From assembly GCF_014202475.1 (NCBI RefSeq), contig NZ_JACHGV010000008.1, forward strand, positions 186,001-250,000: a DNA stretch of 64,000 nt, read 5' to 3'. This DNA comes from Streptomyces paradoxus (GTDB lineage: Bacteria; Actinomycetota; Actinomycetes; Streptomycetales; Streptomycetaceae). The translations under genes and the position numbers were made by a program. The notes under the pieces are model-generated. The model was not told where the DNA came from and made no database searches. It worked only from the letters and a program-made list of their open reading frames with translations. This document shows positions 8,015 through 17,414 of this stretch, one piece after another. Each line of letters opens with the position of its first letter. Position 1 is the stretch's first letter.

Positions 8015-8629
8015 TCACGGCCGGAGCCGGGCCGCCAAGCCCTCGAAGTAGCTGCGGTGGACGCCGACGAGGTCCACCTGCTCGGGGTCGAGCAGCCACA
8101 ACAGGTGTGCCCCCTCGATGAACGCGGCCGTCTCCGTCGCCAGGACCGCCGGGTCGAGGCCGGGCCGGGCCGAGCCGTCGGCGACGGCGCGTGTGAACAG
8201 GTCGGAAAGATGGGTCCGCAGCGCCCGGCCACGGTCCCGGAACCAGGTGTGCAGGACGGAGCCGGGGCGCAGGTTCTCCGCGGTGAGGGTGGTGTGCAGC
8301 GCGGCCAACTGGCCATCCGTGGCGGCGGTGTGCCCGGCGTCCCGGATGAACCAGTCGAACGCCTGGTCAAGGGTGGGTTCGGCCCCGGCCGGGATGGACA
8401 ACCGCTGCAGGGCGCGCCGGTCGGCTTCCTCCAGGACGGCCTGCACCAGGCCGTCCTTGCTGCCGAAGTGGTGGATGAGGGCCGAGGGCGTCGCGCCGGC
8501 GCGCTCGGCGATCGCGGCGACTCCGGTGCCCCGCACCCCCTGACGCGCGAACAGTTCGATCGCGGCGTCCACCATGGCGCGTCGGCGCTCCACGCCTCGC
8601 TTCTGCACCTGCCCCTTGACTCCTGCCAT
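8015..8629 (-). CDS. TetR-family transcriptional regulator
   Basis: The 204-residue protein starts MAGVKGQVQKRGVERRRAMV at ATG 8629. A TetR DNA-binding domain (residues 10-60) includes AAIELFARQGVRGTGVAAIA, then ERAGATPSALIHHFGSKDGL, the recognition helix and the YxHFxxK-like HHFGSKD motif. The ligand domain follows and ends RSYFEGLAARLRP. It is divergent from the alpha/beta hydrolase across about 95 bases, the usual layout for a local repressor of its neighbour. The ligand is unknown. Confidence 0.88.
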   Translation of the reverse strand: MAGVKGQVQKRGVERRRAMVDAAIELFARQGVRGTGVAAIAERAGATPSALIHHFGSKDGLVQAVLEEADRRALQRLSIPAGAEPTLDQAFDWFIRDAGHTAATDGQLAALHTTLTAENLRPGSVLHTWFRDRGRALRTHLSDLFTRAVADGSARPGLDPAVLATETAAFIEGAHLLWLLDPEQVDLVGVHRSYFEGLAARLRP

Positions 8630-8724
8630 GCGATCAGGTTGCCCGGACAGGGTCCGTGGCGTCCAACCCGGACCTGAGGTAAATCCGGTGCGCGTCATGC
8701 CCGGAACCATTATCTTGAACGACC

Positions 8725-9663
8725 ATGCAGGAAAATGAACTCAAGAACCAGTACCTGACGGGCGACGAGCGGATCGTCCGGGCGAACGGCGTAGAGCTGT
8801 GGGCAGAAGGATTCGGCGATCCGGGCCACCCGACGGTGCTGCTCGTGATGGGCGCACAGGCGCAGGGCGTGCAATGGAACGACGGCATCGTCCGCCGGCT
8901 GGTCGACGGGAACCGGCGGGTCATCCGCTACGACCACCGCGACACCGGACGCTCCTCCACCGTCGACTTCACCACCCACCCCTACACCGTCGCCGACCTG
9001 GCCTCCGACGCACTGGCCGTCCTCGACGCGTTCGGGGTCGTACAGGCTCACCTGGTGGGCGCATCCCTCGGTGGTGTGATCGCCCAGCGGCTGGCCGTCA
9101 CCCACGCTCCCCGGGTCCTGACCCTGACGAGCCTGTCGTCCCAGCCGCTCGGTACGGACACGGTGTCAGCGGTGCAACGAGCCCTGCAGGGCGAGTCTCC
9201 GCTCCCCGGAGAACTGCCCCCACCCCGCCCCGAACTGCTGGCCGCGCTCACCACGACCTTCCCCCGTCCGGACGCGGACCTGGAGGAGTACCTCGCCGTC
9301 CGCGAGCCGCTCTGGCGCCTCCTGCACGGAGGGGTGCTGCCGTTCGACGAGGGCGAGTACCGCGCGATGGAACAGCGGGTATACGAACGGGCGCGGGATC
9401 TGACGGCGGGGCTCAACCACACGCTCGCCGGGGCAGCCGGCTCCGGTTCCACGGCCGACCTCGCCACGGTCACCGCACCGACGCTGGTGCTGCACGGCAC
9501 GGAGGACCCGATGTTCCCGCCCGTCCACGCCGAGGCCACCGCCGCCGCCGTCCCCGGCGCCCGTCTGGTCATGATCGAGGGCATGGGGCACACCCTGCCC
9601 AGGTCCCTGGACGACCGGCTGGCCGCCGAGATCCTGCACCACACATCAGGAGCGCACGCCTAA
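8725..9663 (+). CDS. Alpha/beta-fold hydrolase
   Basis: The 312-residue hydrolase shows the family pattern in order: an oxyanion-side loop VLLVMGAQAQGVQWNDGIVR, RVIRYDHRDTGRSSTVDF (strand 4 region), nucleophile elbow LVGASLGGVIAQRLA (GxSxG), acid LVLHGTEDPMFP and histidine IEGMGHTLPRSL. This is the full Ser-Asp-His triad of an esterase or related hydrolase in the RdmC/AclC (aclacinomycin methylesterase-like) branch. The start has no clear ribosome site. A TATCTT box ends 8 bases before the ATG, which suggests a leaderless transcript. The divergent TetR gene probably controls it. Confidence 0.85.
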   Translation: MQENELKNQYLTGDERIVRANGVELWAEGFGDPGHPTVLLVMGAQAQGVQWNDGIVRRLVDGNRRVIRYDHRDTGRSSTVDFTTHPYTVADLASDALAVLDAFGVVQAHLVGASLGGVIAQRLAVTHAPRVLTLTSLSSQPLGTDTVSAVQRALQGESPLPGELPPPRPELLAALTTTFPRPDADLEEYLAVREPLWRLLHGGVLPFDEGEYRAMEQRVYERARDLTAGLNHTLAGAAGSGSTADLATVTAPTLVLHGTEDPMFPPVHAEATAAAVPGARLVMIEGMGHTLPRSLDDRLAAEILHHTSGAHA

Positions 9664-9898
9664 AACACATGCGCAGTGGGGTCGGCCGACGTTAGGGTCG
9701 GCGCGACGCGAGGCATCCACGAGGAGCTGAGACATGGTCGGTCGTCCGAGCGCGCGTTGACGTTGTCGGCCGTGACCGGCCTGTCATCGCGTGCTGCCCT
9801 TGATGTAGCGGCACAGCGAGCCTCCTCCTGCCCGAACCGCCGACGCGCCCTTCCGCGCCCGGTGCCGGGTCTCGTCGTCGGTACCCCAAGGGATTCCC

Positions 9899-11191
9899 GT
9901 GCCGTCCGCTTCCTCGGATTCCTCTCCGTCTGTTCCGTCCAGCCTGTGGCGGGACGTCGACTTCCGCCGGCTCTGGCTGGGGCAGACGGCCTCCCAACTC
10001 GGTGAACACGCAAGCCTGGTGATCCTGCCGCTCCTGGCCGTCCTGACACTCGACGCCACCGCCGGCCAGCTGGGCGTCCTCCGAGCGGTGGGGCAGGCGC
10101 CGACCCTGGTGCTCGCGCTCTTCGCCGGTGCGTGGGTGGACAGGTGGCGCACCCGTACGACGATGGTGCTCACCGATGCCGGCCGGGCCCTGGCCCTCGG
10201 CGCTGTGGCCCTGGCCGGACTCTCCGGCCGGCTCGGCATGCCCGGCCTGGTCGCGCTCGCCTGCGCCGTCGGGGCCCTGTCGGTCTTCTTCGACGTGGCG
10301 TACCAGGCGTCTGTCGTACGGCTGGTGGAGCGCGACCGACTCGTGCGCGGCAACAGCGCGCTCGAAGGCAGCCGGTCCGCGGCGCAGATCGGCGGCCCCG
10401 CTCTCGGCGGTGCGCTGGTGTCCCTGCTGTCGGCACCGATCGCCGCTGCCTCGAGCGCGCTGTTCTTCGCGCTGTCGTTCCTGTCGATCCGGAGGATCCG
10501 CCGAGCCGAGCCGGTCCCGGAGCGCCCGGAACATCAACCGCGGGTCCGGCACCGGATCGTTGACGGACTGCGTTTCGTCGCCGGGGACACCCGCCTCCGT
10601 GCCGTGGGCCTGGCCTCGGCCGCGTTCCAGTTCTCCTTCGCGGCCGTGATGACCGTCTACCTGCTGTTCCTGCCGCGGGAACTGCACCTGTCGGGCGTCG
10701 TCGTGGGGCTGATACTCGCCGCGGCGGGGCCGGGCGCGCTCCTGGGCTCGCTGCTGGCCGCCCGGCTGCCGGGCCGGTTCGGCCACGGCCCGGTCCTCGT
10801 GTGCGCGGCGGCACTCGGCGACGGTGTCTTCCTGTGGGTGCCCGCGCTGAACGGCTCATCCGCGCTGACGGTTCCCGCGCTGCTCGTGACCGGCTTCGTG
10901 TTCGGGTTCGGCGGCCAGTTGGTGAATGTCACGATCATGGCCGTACGCCAGGCCGTCACTCCGGACGGGATGCAGGGCCGCGCGGCCGCCACGATCACCT
11001 TCGCCGGTATGGGGCTGGCCCCGCTCGGTTCCCTGTTCGGCGGATTCCTCGCGGGGGAGTGGGGGCTGCGCACCGCCCTGCTGGTGGCGGCCGCGGGCAT
11101 GATGCTGTCCCCGGTGGTGATGGCCTTCTCCCCGCTCGCCCGCCTGGGACGGCGGCTTCCGGCCCCGCACGGCGAGCCGCGCGGAGGCTGA
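9899..11191 (+). CDS. MFS transporter (MFS_3/EntS-like exporter)
   Basis: From GTG 9899 the 430-residue protein starts with a polar Ser-rich head, then SLWRDVDFRRLWLGQTASQL, the usual lead-in of MFS_3 exporters. About 12 hydrophobic helices follow. The loop 2-3 motif AGAWVDRWRTRTTMVLTDAG matches the MFS motif A (GxxxDRxxRR). The long central loop (RRAEPVPERPEHQPRVRHRI) divides two six-helix halves. Proteins of this group export drugs or siderophores with proton antiport; the substrate here is unknown. About 235 bases of non-coding sequence precede it. Confidence 0.87.
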   Translation: MPSASSDSSPSVPSSLWRDVDFRRLWLGQTASQLGEHASLVILPLLAVLTLDATAGQLGVLRAVGQAPTLVLALFAGAWVDRWRTRTTMVLTDAGRALALGAVALAGLSGRLGMPGLVALACAVGALSVFFDVAYQASVVRLVERDRLVRGNSALEGSRSAAQIGGPALGGALVSLLSAPIAAASSALFFALSFLSIRRIRRAEPVPERPEHQPRVRHRIVDGLRFVAGDTRLRAVGLASAAFQFSFAAVMTVYLLFLPRELHLSGVVVGLILAAAGPGALLGSLLAARLPGRFGHGPVLVCAAALGDGVFLWVPALNGSSALTVPALLVTGFVFGFGGQLVNVTIMAVRQAVTPDGMQGRAAATITFAGMGLAPLGSLFGGFLAGEWGLRTALLVAAAGMMLSPVVMAFSPLARLGRRLPAPHGEPRGG

Positions 11192-11456
11192 TCTTCTCGG
11201 CCGGAGCCGGTACCTGTGGAAGGGTGGAAGGGTGAGGAACGACCCATCCGACCGGGCACGCGTGGAGCTTCGTACCGCTCGCTCCGGGGCCGTACGGTCC
11301 GGTCGCGCACGGCGCCCTCCCGGCGCGTCCTCTGGCTGTTCGCAGGCCGCGTGCCGCATCGTGAACGGGTTGCTGACCTGCAGGGAGACCGCCGCGGACG
11401 TCTGCCGGGGCAGACGGGTGCGCCGGTGAGGTCGACAGGCCTAAGGGGCGAATGTG

Positions 11457-13538
11457 ATGAGCCGAGCGAAGCAGCCTCCGGAGGGGGCGGGCGAACCGGA
11501 GAAGGCGGCATCGGACCCGAGCGGGCTGATGGACCTGCTGGGCGTCGCCGCGGTGCTGGTGGAGGCCGACGGCCGGATCGACATGTGGAGCCCCCAGGCC
11601 GAGGAACTGTTCGGCTACACCGGTGTCGAAGCGGTCGGGCAGTACGCGGCCACCCTGCTTCTCCGTCCCGAGCACCGCGAGGCGGGGAAGGGACTGTTCG
11701 CGGAGGTGATGGCGACCGGACGGGGCTGGGCGGGGCCCTTCCCTGTCCGGCTCAAGGACGGCAGCATCCGGACGATTGAGTTCCGCAACATACGGCTGAC
11801 GGACAGCCTCGGCGATCACTACGCGCTGGGGCTCGCCACCGACCGGGCCACGGTGCGGCAGGTGGAGCGCAATGTGGCCCTGTCCAGCCAGCTGGTCACC
11901 CAGGCGCCGATCGGCTTGGCCGTCCTGGACACCCGGTTGCGGTACGTGGCCGTCAACGGGGCCCTCGCCTCGATGCACGGCGTCCCCGAGGCCGACCACA
12001 TGGGCCGCCACTTCCGGGAGATCCTGCCGGGCGCGCCCTTCACGACCACGGAGAACCAGATGCGAGAGGTTCTTCAGACCGGCCTGCCCCTGGTGGACGA
12101 GCAGGTGGTGGGCCGTACCCGCGCCGACCCGGACCACGACCACGCCTGGGCCGTGTCGCTCTACCGGCTGGAGGACCACGGCGGACACGTGCTGGGCATC
12201 GCCAACGTGGTGGTGGACGTCACCGACCGGTACGAAGCAGCCAGGCAGGCCGACCGGGCCCAGCAGCGTCTGCGCCTGATGGCCGACGGCTCGGCCCGCA
12301 TCGGGACCACCCTGGAGGTGGAGCGGACCGCCCAGGAGCTGGCGGACGTCCTGGTGCCCGACCTGGCCGACATGATCGCGGTGGACATCCTGGACTCCGT
12401 CCTGCGGACGGGCCGCCCGGACCGCGGCGAGGGCCCGGCACTGTTCCGCGCCCTGGCGGTGAAGACCGCCTACCCCACCGCCGCCTCAGAGGCGCTCATC
12501 GCGCCCGGCCACCTCACCACCTACCACGCGGACCACCCGGTGGCACACTGCTTCCGCACCCGCAAGCCCCTGCTGATCACCCACCTCGACAGCGGCGAGC
12601 TCAGCCGTATCGCAGCCGACGAGGCCGCCGCCGGCCTGCTCGCCGAAGCCGGGGTCCACACCGACATGGCCGTCCCCCTCATCGCGCGCGGACAGATCAT
12701 CGGCGTGATGGGCCTGGCCCGCGCGCGCAACCCCCAGCCCTTCGACGAGGACGATCTCACCCTCGCCTCGGAACTGGCCTCCTCCGCCGCGCTGAGCATC
12801 GACAACGCCATCCTGCACCAGCACATCCGCAGTGCCGCCGAAACCCTGCAGCGCAGCCTGCTGCCCCAGCCCTCGCCCCGCCGCCCCGGCCTGGAGATCG
12901 CCGCCCGGTACCGGCCCGCGCAGGCCTTCAGCGAGGTCGGCGGCGACTGGTACGACGTCATCCCCCTCAGCGGCGACCGGACCGCCCTGGCGGTGGGCGA
13001 CGTCATGGGCAGCGGCATCCCGGCCGCCACCGCCATGGGCCGGCTGCGCACCGCCACCTCCACCCTCGCCGACCTCGACCTCGCCCCGAGCCGGATCCTC
13101 ACCCACCTCGACAAGATCACACAGGGCCTGGACCCCTACATCGCCACGTGCGTGTACGCGGTCTACGACCCGCACCACTCCCGCCTGCACGTCGCCTGCG
13201 CCGGCCACCTGCCCCCGGTACTGGTGAGGGCCGGCAGACCGCCCGAACTGCTCGACCTGCCCACCGGCACCCCGCTGGGAGTCGGCAGCGGCCCCTTCGA
13301 GACCACCGCCCTCACCATGAACCCCGGCGACCAGCTCGTCCTGTACACCGACGGCCTGGTGGAGACCCGCGACGATCCCATCGACCAGCGCCTGCACGAC
13401 CTCCTGCGCCTGCTGTCCCCGCCCTGCCGCTCCGCCGAGGAGACCTGCGACCGGCTGCTCCGGCGACTGCGCGGTCCCACCGACCACGACGACGTCGCGC
13501 TGCTCATCGCCCACGCACAGCCCCTTGCAGAGCACTGA
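11457..13538 (+). CDS. PAS-PAS-GAF-SpoIIE serine/threonine phosphatase
   Basis: The protein has about 693 residues; ATG 11457 was chosen over GTG 11454 because AAGGGG sits 8 bases upstream. Two PAS folds come first (about 20-130, VLVEADGRIDMWSPQAEELF; about 145-265, PIGLAVLDTRLRYVAVNGAL). A GAF domain (about 280-450) follows, and then a PP2C/SpoIIE phosphatase (about 470-690) with EVGGDWYDVIPL, VGDVMGSGIPAATAMG, LYTDGLVETRDDPID and DDVALLI. These are the metal-binding aspartates of RsbU-type phosphatases. Such proteins dephosphorylate anti-sigma-factor antagonists in response to signals sensed by PAS/GAF. It is followed 165 bases later by another SpoIIE protein. Confidence 0.9.
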   Translation: MSRAKQPPEGAGEPEKAASDPSGLMDLLGVAAVLVEADGRIDMWSPQAEELFGYTGVEAVGQYAATLLLRPEHREAGKGLFAEVMATGRGWAGPFPVRLKDGSIRTIEFRNIRLTDSLGDHYALGLATDRATVRQVERNVALSSQLVTQAPIGLAVLDTRLRYVAVNGALASMHGVPEADHMGRHFREILPGAPFTTTENQMREVLQTGLPLVDEQVVGRTRADPDHDHAWAVSLYRLEDHGGHVLGIANVVVDVTDRYEAARQADRAQQRLRLMADGSARIGTTLEVERTAQELADVLVPDLADMIAVDILDSVLRTGRPDRGEGPALFRALAVKTAYPTAASEALIAPGHLTTYHADHPVAHCFRTRKPLLITHLDSGELSRIAADEAAAGLLAEAGVHTDMAVPLIARGQIIGVMGLARARNPQPFDEDDLTLASELASSAALSIDNAILHQHIRSAAETLQRSLLPQPSPRRPGLEIAARYRPAQAFSEVGGDWYDVIPLSGDRTALAVGDVMGSGIPAATAMGRLRTATSTLADLDLAPSRILTHLDKITQGLDPYIATCVYAVYDPHHSRLHVACAGHLPPVLVRAGRPPELLDLPTGTPLGVGSGPFETTALTMNPGDQLVLYTDGLVETRDDPIDQRLHDLLRLLSPPCRSAEETCDRLLRRLRGPTDHDDVALLIAHAQPLAEH

Positions 13539-13703
13539 CGACGGCATCTGCTCCCGAACGCCGACGTTCCCGCGATTCGCTGGTGTGTGCGAAGCCGCCT
13601 GCGGTGTTATTCAATGAGGTGTGTGGTCAGGGAGCTCGGGGCCCCGACCGCACGGGTCCGGACACGGCCCCGGCACCGCGCCGGGGATTGCTGAGAGAGC
13701 CGC

Positions 13704-15854
13704 ATGGACTCCACACCCTCGCCCTCGTCCTCCTCGGCGTTCGACCTGGTCAGCCGCGCCCTTGGGCGTTACATCCCGCAGGGCGGAGCGGCAGGCGCCG
13801 ACCCGCGGGACGACCGCCCCACGCGCCCGCAGGTGCCCGACAACCCGGAGGCGGGCCGTCAGGAGCAGATCCTCGGCGCGGTCAACCTGGACCGGGACCT
13901 GATCATCACCCGCTGCAATCTGGAAGCCCCCGTGTTCGCGGGCCTGCACGCCCCGCCCGGGCGGCCGTTCGTCGATCTCCTGCCGCCCGGGGACGTGCCG
14001 ACGGTGACACGGCGGTTGCGGCAGGTCGTGGAGAGCGGTGAGGCGCATGTCGCCCGCATCCAGCGCCTGCGGCGCGGCGACGGGTCGGAGCTCGTGGTCT
14101 CGATGAGCATCCTGCCCTCCGCGGCGCCGGAGGGCGGCCTGACGGTCTCCGTGATCGCCATGGCCAGGCGGCTGCACCTCTACGCCGCCGAGACGGCGAT
14201 CGGCACCTCGCTGGACATCGGTGAGACCGCGCAGTCGCTGGCGGAGTCCTTGCTGGCCTGGGGAGACGTGGCAGCAGTGGACCTCGACTTCGCCGTGTGG
14301 ACCGGGGAGGGAGTCTCCGGCAGGGCGCACGGGCGGATCCGGCTGCGGCGGGCGGCCCTGGTACCGGACCGGGTGTGGCCCGAGGGCTACACGACGCCGG
14401 GCGACGATCTCCCCGGCGACGCGAGTCGTCTGCTGGCGCAGGCGGTGCTGCGCGACGATGCTCCGCAGACCATCGTCATACCCGACGGTGAGGCGGTCGA
14501 GCGGGTCTTCGGCAGCCCACGCGTGGCGCGTGCCCTGGTGCCGGGTGACCTGTCGGCGGGTGTGGCGTGCATACCGCTCGTCCTCGACAGCGCGCCGCCC
14601 GTCGTCCTGGGGGTGGCGGAGGTCTGGCGGCGGGCGGACTGCCCCTTCCGCGACAGCGAGCTGTTCGACCTGCAGGAGCTGGTGGCCAGAACCGCCCACC
14701 ATGTCGACCTCGCCCGTCAGCATCAGCGCGAGCACACGCAGGTCCTGGCCTTGCAGCGCCGGCTCCTGCCCCGGGCGGGCGACGACACCATCGAAATCGC
14801 CAGCGTCTACCAGCCCGCCACCCCCGACAGCGCGGGCGTCGGCGGTGACTGGGTGAACAGCTTCCCGCTGCCCGACGGGCGTACCGCGCTGGTGGTCGGG
14901 GACGTCGTGGGGCACGGGCTGGGAGCCGCGGCGACCATGGGCCAGCTGAGCATGGAGGCCCGCGCCCTGCTGTCCGCCGGGCTCGCGCCCGACCAGGTGC
15001 TGGAGCACCTGGACGAGACCGTGACGGTGCTGGACGACGCGGAGGCCGGGCTGGCGGCCGGTTACAGCGCCCTGGGCTCGACCTGCTGCATCGCCCTCTA
15101 CGACCCGGTCGGTCACCACATGACGCTGTCCAGCGCCGGCCACCTCCCCCCGATCCTGGTCTCCCCGGACGGGCGGGCGGGCCCGCTCGCGATCCGCCCC
15201 CACCCCGGCCTGGGAGCCGAGTTCGCGCTTCGGGAGCCGTTCGACGTGTACACCGTCGGCGTGCCCCCGGGCTCCGTGCTCGCCCTCTACACCGACGGCC
15301 TGGTGGAGGACCCCGCCCTGTCGATCGACGAGGGCATGGGCAGGCTGGCGGACGCGGTGGCCTCGGTGCATCCCTGGGACACCCTGCAGCGGGCCGCCCG
15401 GCACGTCGTCTCCGCACTGGCGCCCGCGCCACAGCGGGACGACGTGACGCTGCTGCTCGCACGCATGATCGGCTACCGCAAGGAGGACACGGCGACCTGG
15501 CGGCTGGCCGCCCGCGACGACGCCCCGGCCCGGGCCCGCGAGCACGTCTCCGCGCTGCTGCGGCAGTGGCGCACCAGGGACGACACCCGGTACAACGCGA
15601 TGCTGCTGGTCAGCGAGCTGGTCACCAACTCGGTGCGCCACGCCACCGGCCCCATCACGGTGCGGCTGATCAGGTCCGGGCACGGCCTGCTGTGCGAGGT
15701 GGGGGACACCGGCAACGGCAGGCCACGGCTGAAGCGTGCCGACCTGCTCGACGACGGTGGTCGTGGCCTGAGCGTCGTGCACCGGCTCACCACCCGGTGG
15801 GGGGTGCGGTGGACGGACCCCGGCAAGGTCGTCTGGGCGGAAGTGGCCCGGTGA
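13704..15854 (+). CDS. SpoIIE phosphatase fused to an anti-sigma HATPase domain
   Basis: The 716-residue protein starts MDSTPSPSSSSAFDLVSRAL. A PAS-like segment (about 55-160) is followed by a GAF-like segment (about 170-345). The SpoIIE/PP2C domain (about 365-590) carries GVGGDWVNSFPLPDGRTALV, VGDVVGHGLGAAATMGQ and LYTDGLVED. A C-terminal HATPase_c_2 domain (about 605-716) carries LLVSELVTNSVRHATG, the Asn-box of RsbW/SpoIIAB-type kinases, then VGDTGNGRPR and GRGLSVVHRL. One chain therefore holds an opposing phosphatase and kinase for anti-sigma antagonists, a known Streptomyces arrangement. The signal and the partner sigma factor are unknown. Confidence 0.9.
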   Translation: MDSTPSPSSSSAFDLVSRALGRYIPQGGAAGADPRDDRPTRPQVPDNPEAGRQEQILGAVNLDRDLIITRCNLEAPVFAGLHAPPGRPFVDLLPPGDVPTVTRRLRQVVESGEAHVARIQRLRRGDGSELVVSMSILPSAAPEGGLTVSVIAMARRLHLYAAETAIGTSLDIGETAQSLAESLLAWGDVAAVDLDFAVWTGEGVSGRAHGRIRLRRAALVPDRVWPEGYTTPGDDLPGDASRLLAQAVLRDDAPQTIVIPDGEAVERVFGSPRVARALVPGDLSAGVACIPLVLDSAPPVVLGVAEVWRRADCPFRDSELFDLQELVARTAHHVDLARQHQREHTQVLALQRRLLPRAGDDTIEIASVYQPATPDSAGVGGDWVNSFPLPDGRTALVVGDVVGHGLGAAATMGQLSMEARALLSAGLAPDQVLEHLDETVTVLDDAEAGLAAGYSALGSTCCIALYDPVGHHMTLSSAGHLPPILVSPDGRAGPLAIRPHPGLGAEFALREPFDVYTVGVPPGSVLALYTDGLVEDPALSIDEGMGRLADAVASVHPWDTLQRAARHVVSALAPAPQRDDVTLLLARMIGYRKEDTATWRLAARDDAPARAREHVSALLRQWRTRDDTRYNAMLLVSELVTNSVRHATGPITVRLIRSGHGLLCEVGDTGNGRPRLKRADLLDDGGRGLSVVHRLTTRWGVRWTDPGKVVWAEVAR

Positions 15855-15882
15855 CGCGGCACGCGTCGTTCCCTCGAGAGGT

Positions 15883-17070
15883 CTACAGCCACTGCCCTTC
15901 CAGAGCGGTGGCGGTGAGCCCCGGCGCCGCCGCGTACAGAACGGCGCGATTGCCGGGCTTCTGCAGCCCCGCGTCGTGCGCCCGCCGCAGGATGTCGAAG
16001 ACGGCCGCGCCTCCGCGGTTGCCGCTGGTGTAGCTGTCCCGGCTGTAGTCGAGGAGCCCCGGCGGCCACGTGTCGGGCATCGTCTGCTCCATGTACTCCA
16101 GCACCCGGGTGCCGCCGGGGTGCGCGAGCAGCACGTCGGGATGCCAGGCGTCCGGGTCGTCCTGGTACCGGGCGCGCAGCCACTCCCACATCGCGGTGAC
16201 CGTCTCCTGCACGGCCCGCGGCCCGCGCCGGTCCATCACGAAGTGGGTGCCGTCCGCCCGTGTCTCCAGGCGGTGCAGGTCCTGGGTGCCGGGCAGGGTG
16301 TGATGCCAGGCGGCGTCCAGCCGCAGCACCGACTCGGGCCTCGGGCGGCCCGTGACCACCGCGGCCACGGCGGTGTCGGCGAACAGCAGCCGGACGATCA
16401 GGGACTCCAGCGTGTCGTCCGCGGGCTGGTAGGTCGTGCTCAGCGCCTCCGAGATGACGACCAGGACCACCCGGTCGGGGTCGGCGGCCACGAGGTCCGC
16501 GGCCAGGGCCAGTGAGCGGGTCCCCGCTATGCAGGCCCACTGCGTGGCCGGCAGCAGCATCACGTCGCTGCGGAGCTCCAGCCTGTTGGCCAGGGTCAGG
16601 TCCAGGCCCGGCAGTGCCGGAGTGGTGGAGTGACTGGTGATCAGACAGTCGACGTCCGCGGTGTCGAGTCCGGCTGTCTGCAGGGCCCCGCGCGCCGCGC
16701 GCTCTCCGTAGGCCTGCACGGCCTCCCAGGCCGGCGCGGTGCGCTCCTGGACGGTCTGCGGCGCGGGTATGGACTCCAGGGCGGCGACCACGCGCTCCAC
16801 GTCCTGCTGGTTGAACCCGCCTCGTGTCAGCGCCTGTTGAGTGGGCTCGACGCCGACAGCCCGCAGGCCGTTGCCCTTGCCGGGCGCGACGGCGGTCTCC
16901 AGTGGCAGCATCCAGCCACGGGTCTCGATGCCGGTGCTCGCCGCGATGCCGTCGATCCGCCGCGCCCACGCCGCATCGGGGTGCCGGTCACGCACCTCCG
17001 CCACGATCTCACTGGTCTTCACGGCATGCTGGCCGTGTATCACGGCAGGCGGGCAGAGGTAAGCGGCCAT
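15883..17070 (-). CDS. Type III polyketide synthase (chalcone synthase superfamily)
   Basis: The 395-residue enzyme has the length and fold order of type III polyketide synthases. The catalytic cysteine lies in LLPATQWACIAGTRSLALAA, the histidine in LLAHPGGTRVLEYMEQ and the asparagine in SYTSGNRGGAAVFDIL (Cys-His-Asn triad). The early motif GIETRGWMLPLE corresponds to the T-K-R-x region. The surroundings differ from RppA, so a starter unit cannot be named. No tailoring oxidase or methyltransferase flanks it: the neighbours are a SpoIIE phosphatase converging on its 3' end and a broken regulator upstream. It probably condenses malonyl-CoA on an acyl starter in the cytosol. Confidence 0.85.
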   Translation of the reverse strand: MAAYLCPPAVIHGQHAVKTSEIVAEVRDRHPDAAWARRIDGIAASTGIETRGWMLPLETAVAPGKGNGLRAVGVEPTQQALTRGGFNQQDVERVVAALESIPAPQTVQERTAPAWEAVQAYGERAARGALQTAGLDTADVDCLITSHSTTPALPGLDLTLANRLELRSDVMLLPATQWACIAGTRSLALAADLVAADPDRVVLVVISEALSTTYQPADDTLESLIVRLLFADTAVAAVVTGRPRPESVLRLDAAWHHTLPGTQDLHRLETRADGTHFVMDRRGPRAVQETVTAMWEWLRARYQDDPDAWHPDVLLAHPGGTRVLEYMEQTMPDTWPPGLLDYSRDSYTSGNRGGAAVFDILRRAHDAGLQKPGNRAVLYAAAPGLTATALEGQWL

Positions 17071-17414
17071 GATGGGGCACCTTCCAGAGGGGATGGGGAG
17101 AATGTCACGAGTGCTGTGTCATGGGTCACTTTGGAACTCAGCGCCCAAGAGGATGCCGGTGCGCTCCACTTCGGGTTCCGGTGTCCGTTTCGAGCATGGA
17201 GGCCAAAGGGACATTTCCGCTGTGATGCAGACAACTTAGGTGCACTTTGGTCGATGTGGCACGGCTCACGTCCGAACCGGTTCCAGCTTGCTGCGGAAGT
17301 GGCGGAGAAGCGGGGGCTGTTCGACCAGGCGGTAGCCCGGGATCCGCTCCTTGTCCTTGACCGTGGCGGCCAGGACCTCGCCGACATGGTTCAGGTGGCT
17401 CAGCCCGTACGTCC
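17071..17414. other. Intergenic region upstream of the polyketide synthase, with a short minus-strand relic
   Basis: This stretch should hold the promoter of the type III synthase. Between about 17390 and 17272 the minus strand reads VGEVLAATVKDKERIPGYRL, then VEQPPLLRHFRSKLEPVRT and a stop. This is protein-like, has no start and is probably the tail of a lost gene. The plus strand joins the headless regulator at about 17415. Confidence 0.35.

Noticed and set aside
9692..10786. 364-codon minus-strand frame opposite the MFS transporter
   Set aside because: Gln/Arg/Gly-rich composition with no family features; the opposite strand encodes a clear 12-helix transporter.
13611..15782. 723-codon minus-strand frame opposite the second SpoIIE protein
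   Set aside because: Typical high-GC antisense frame; the plus strand has complete phosphatase and HATPase motifs.
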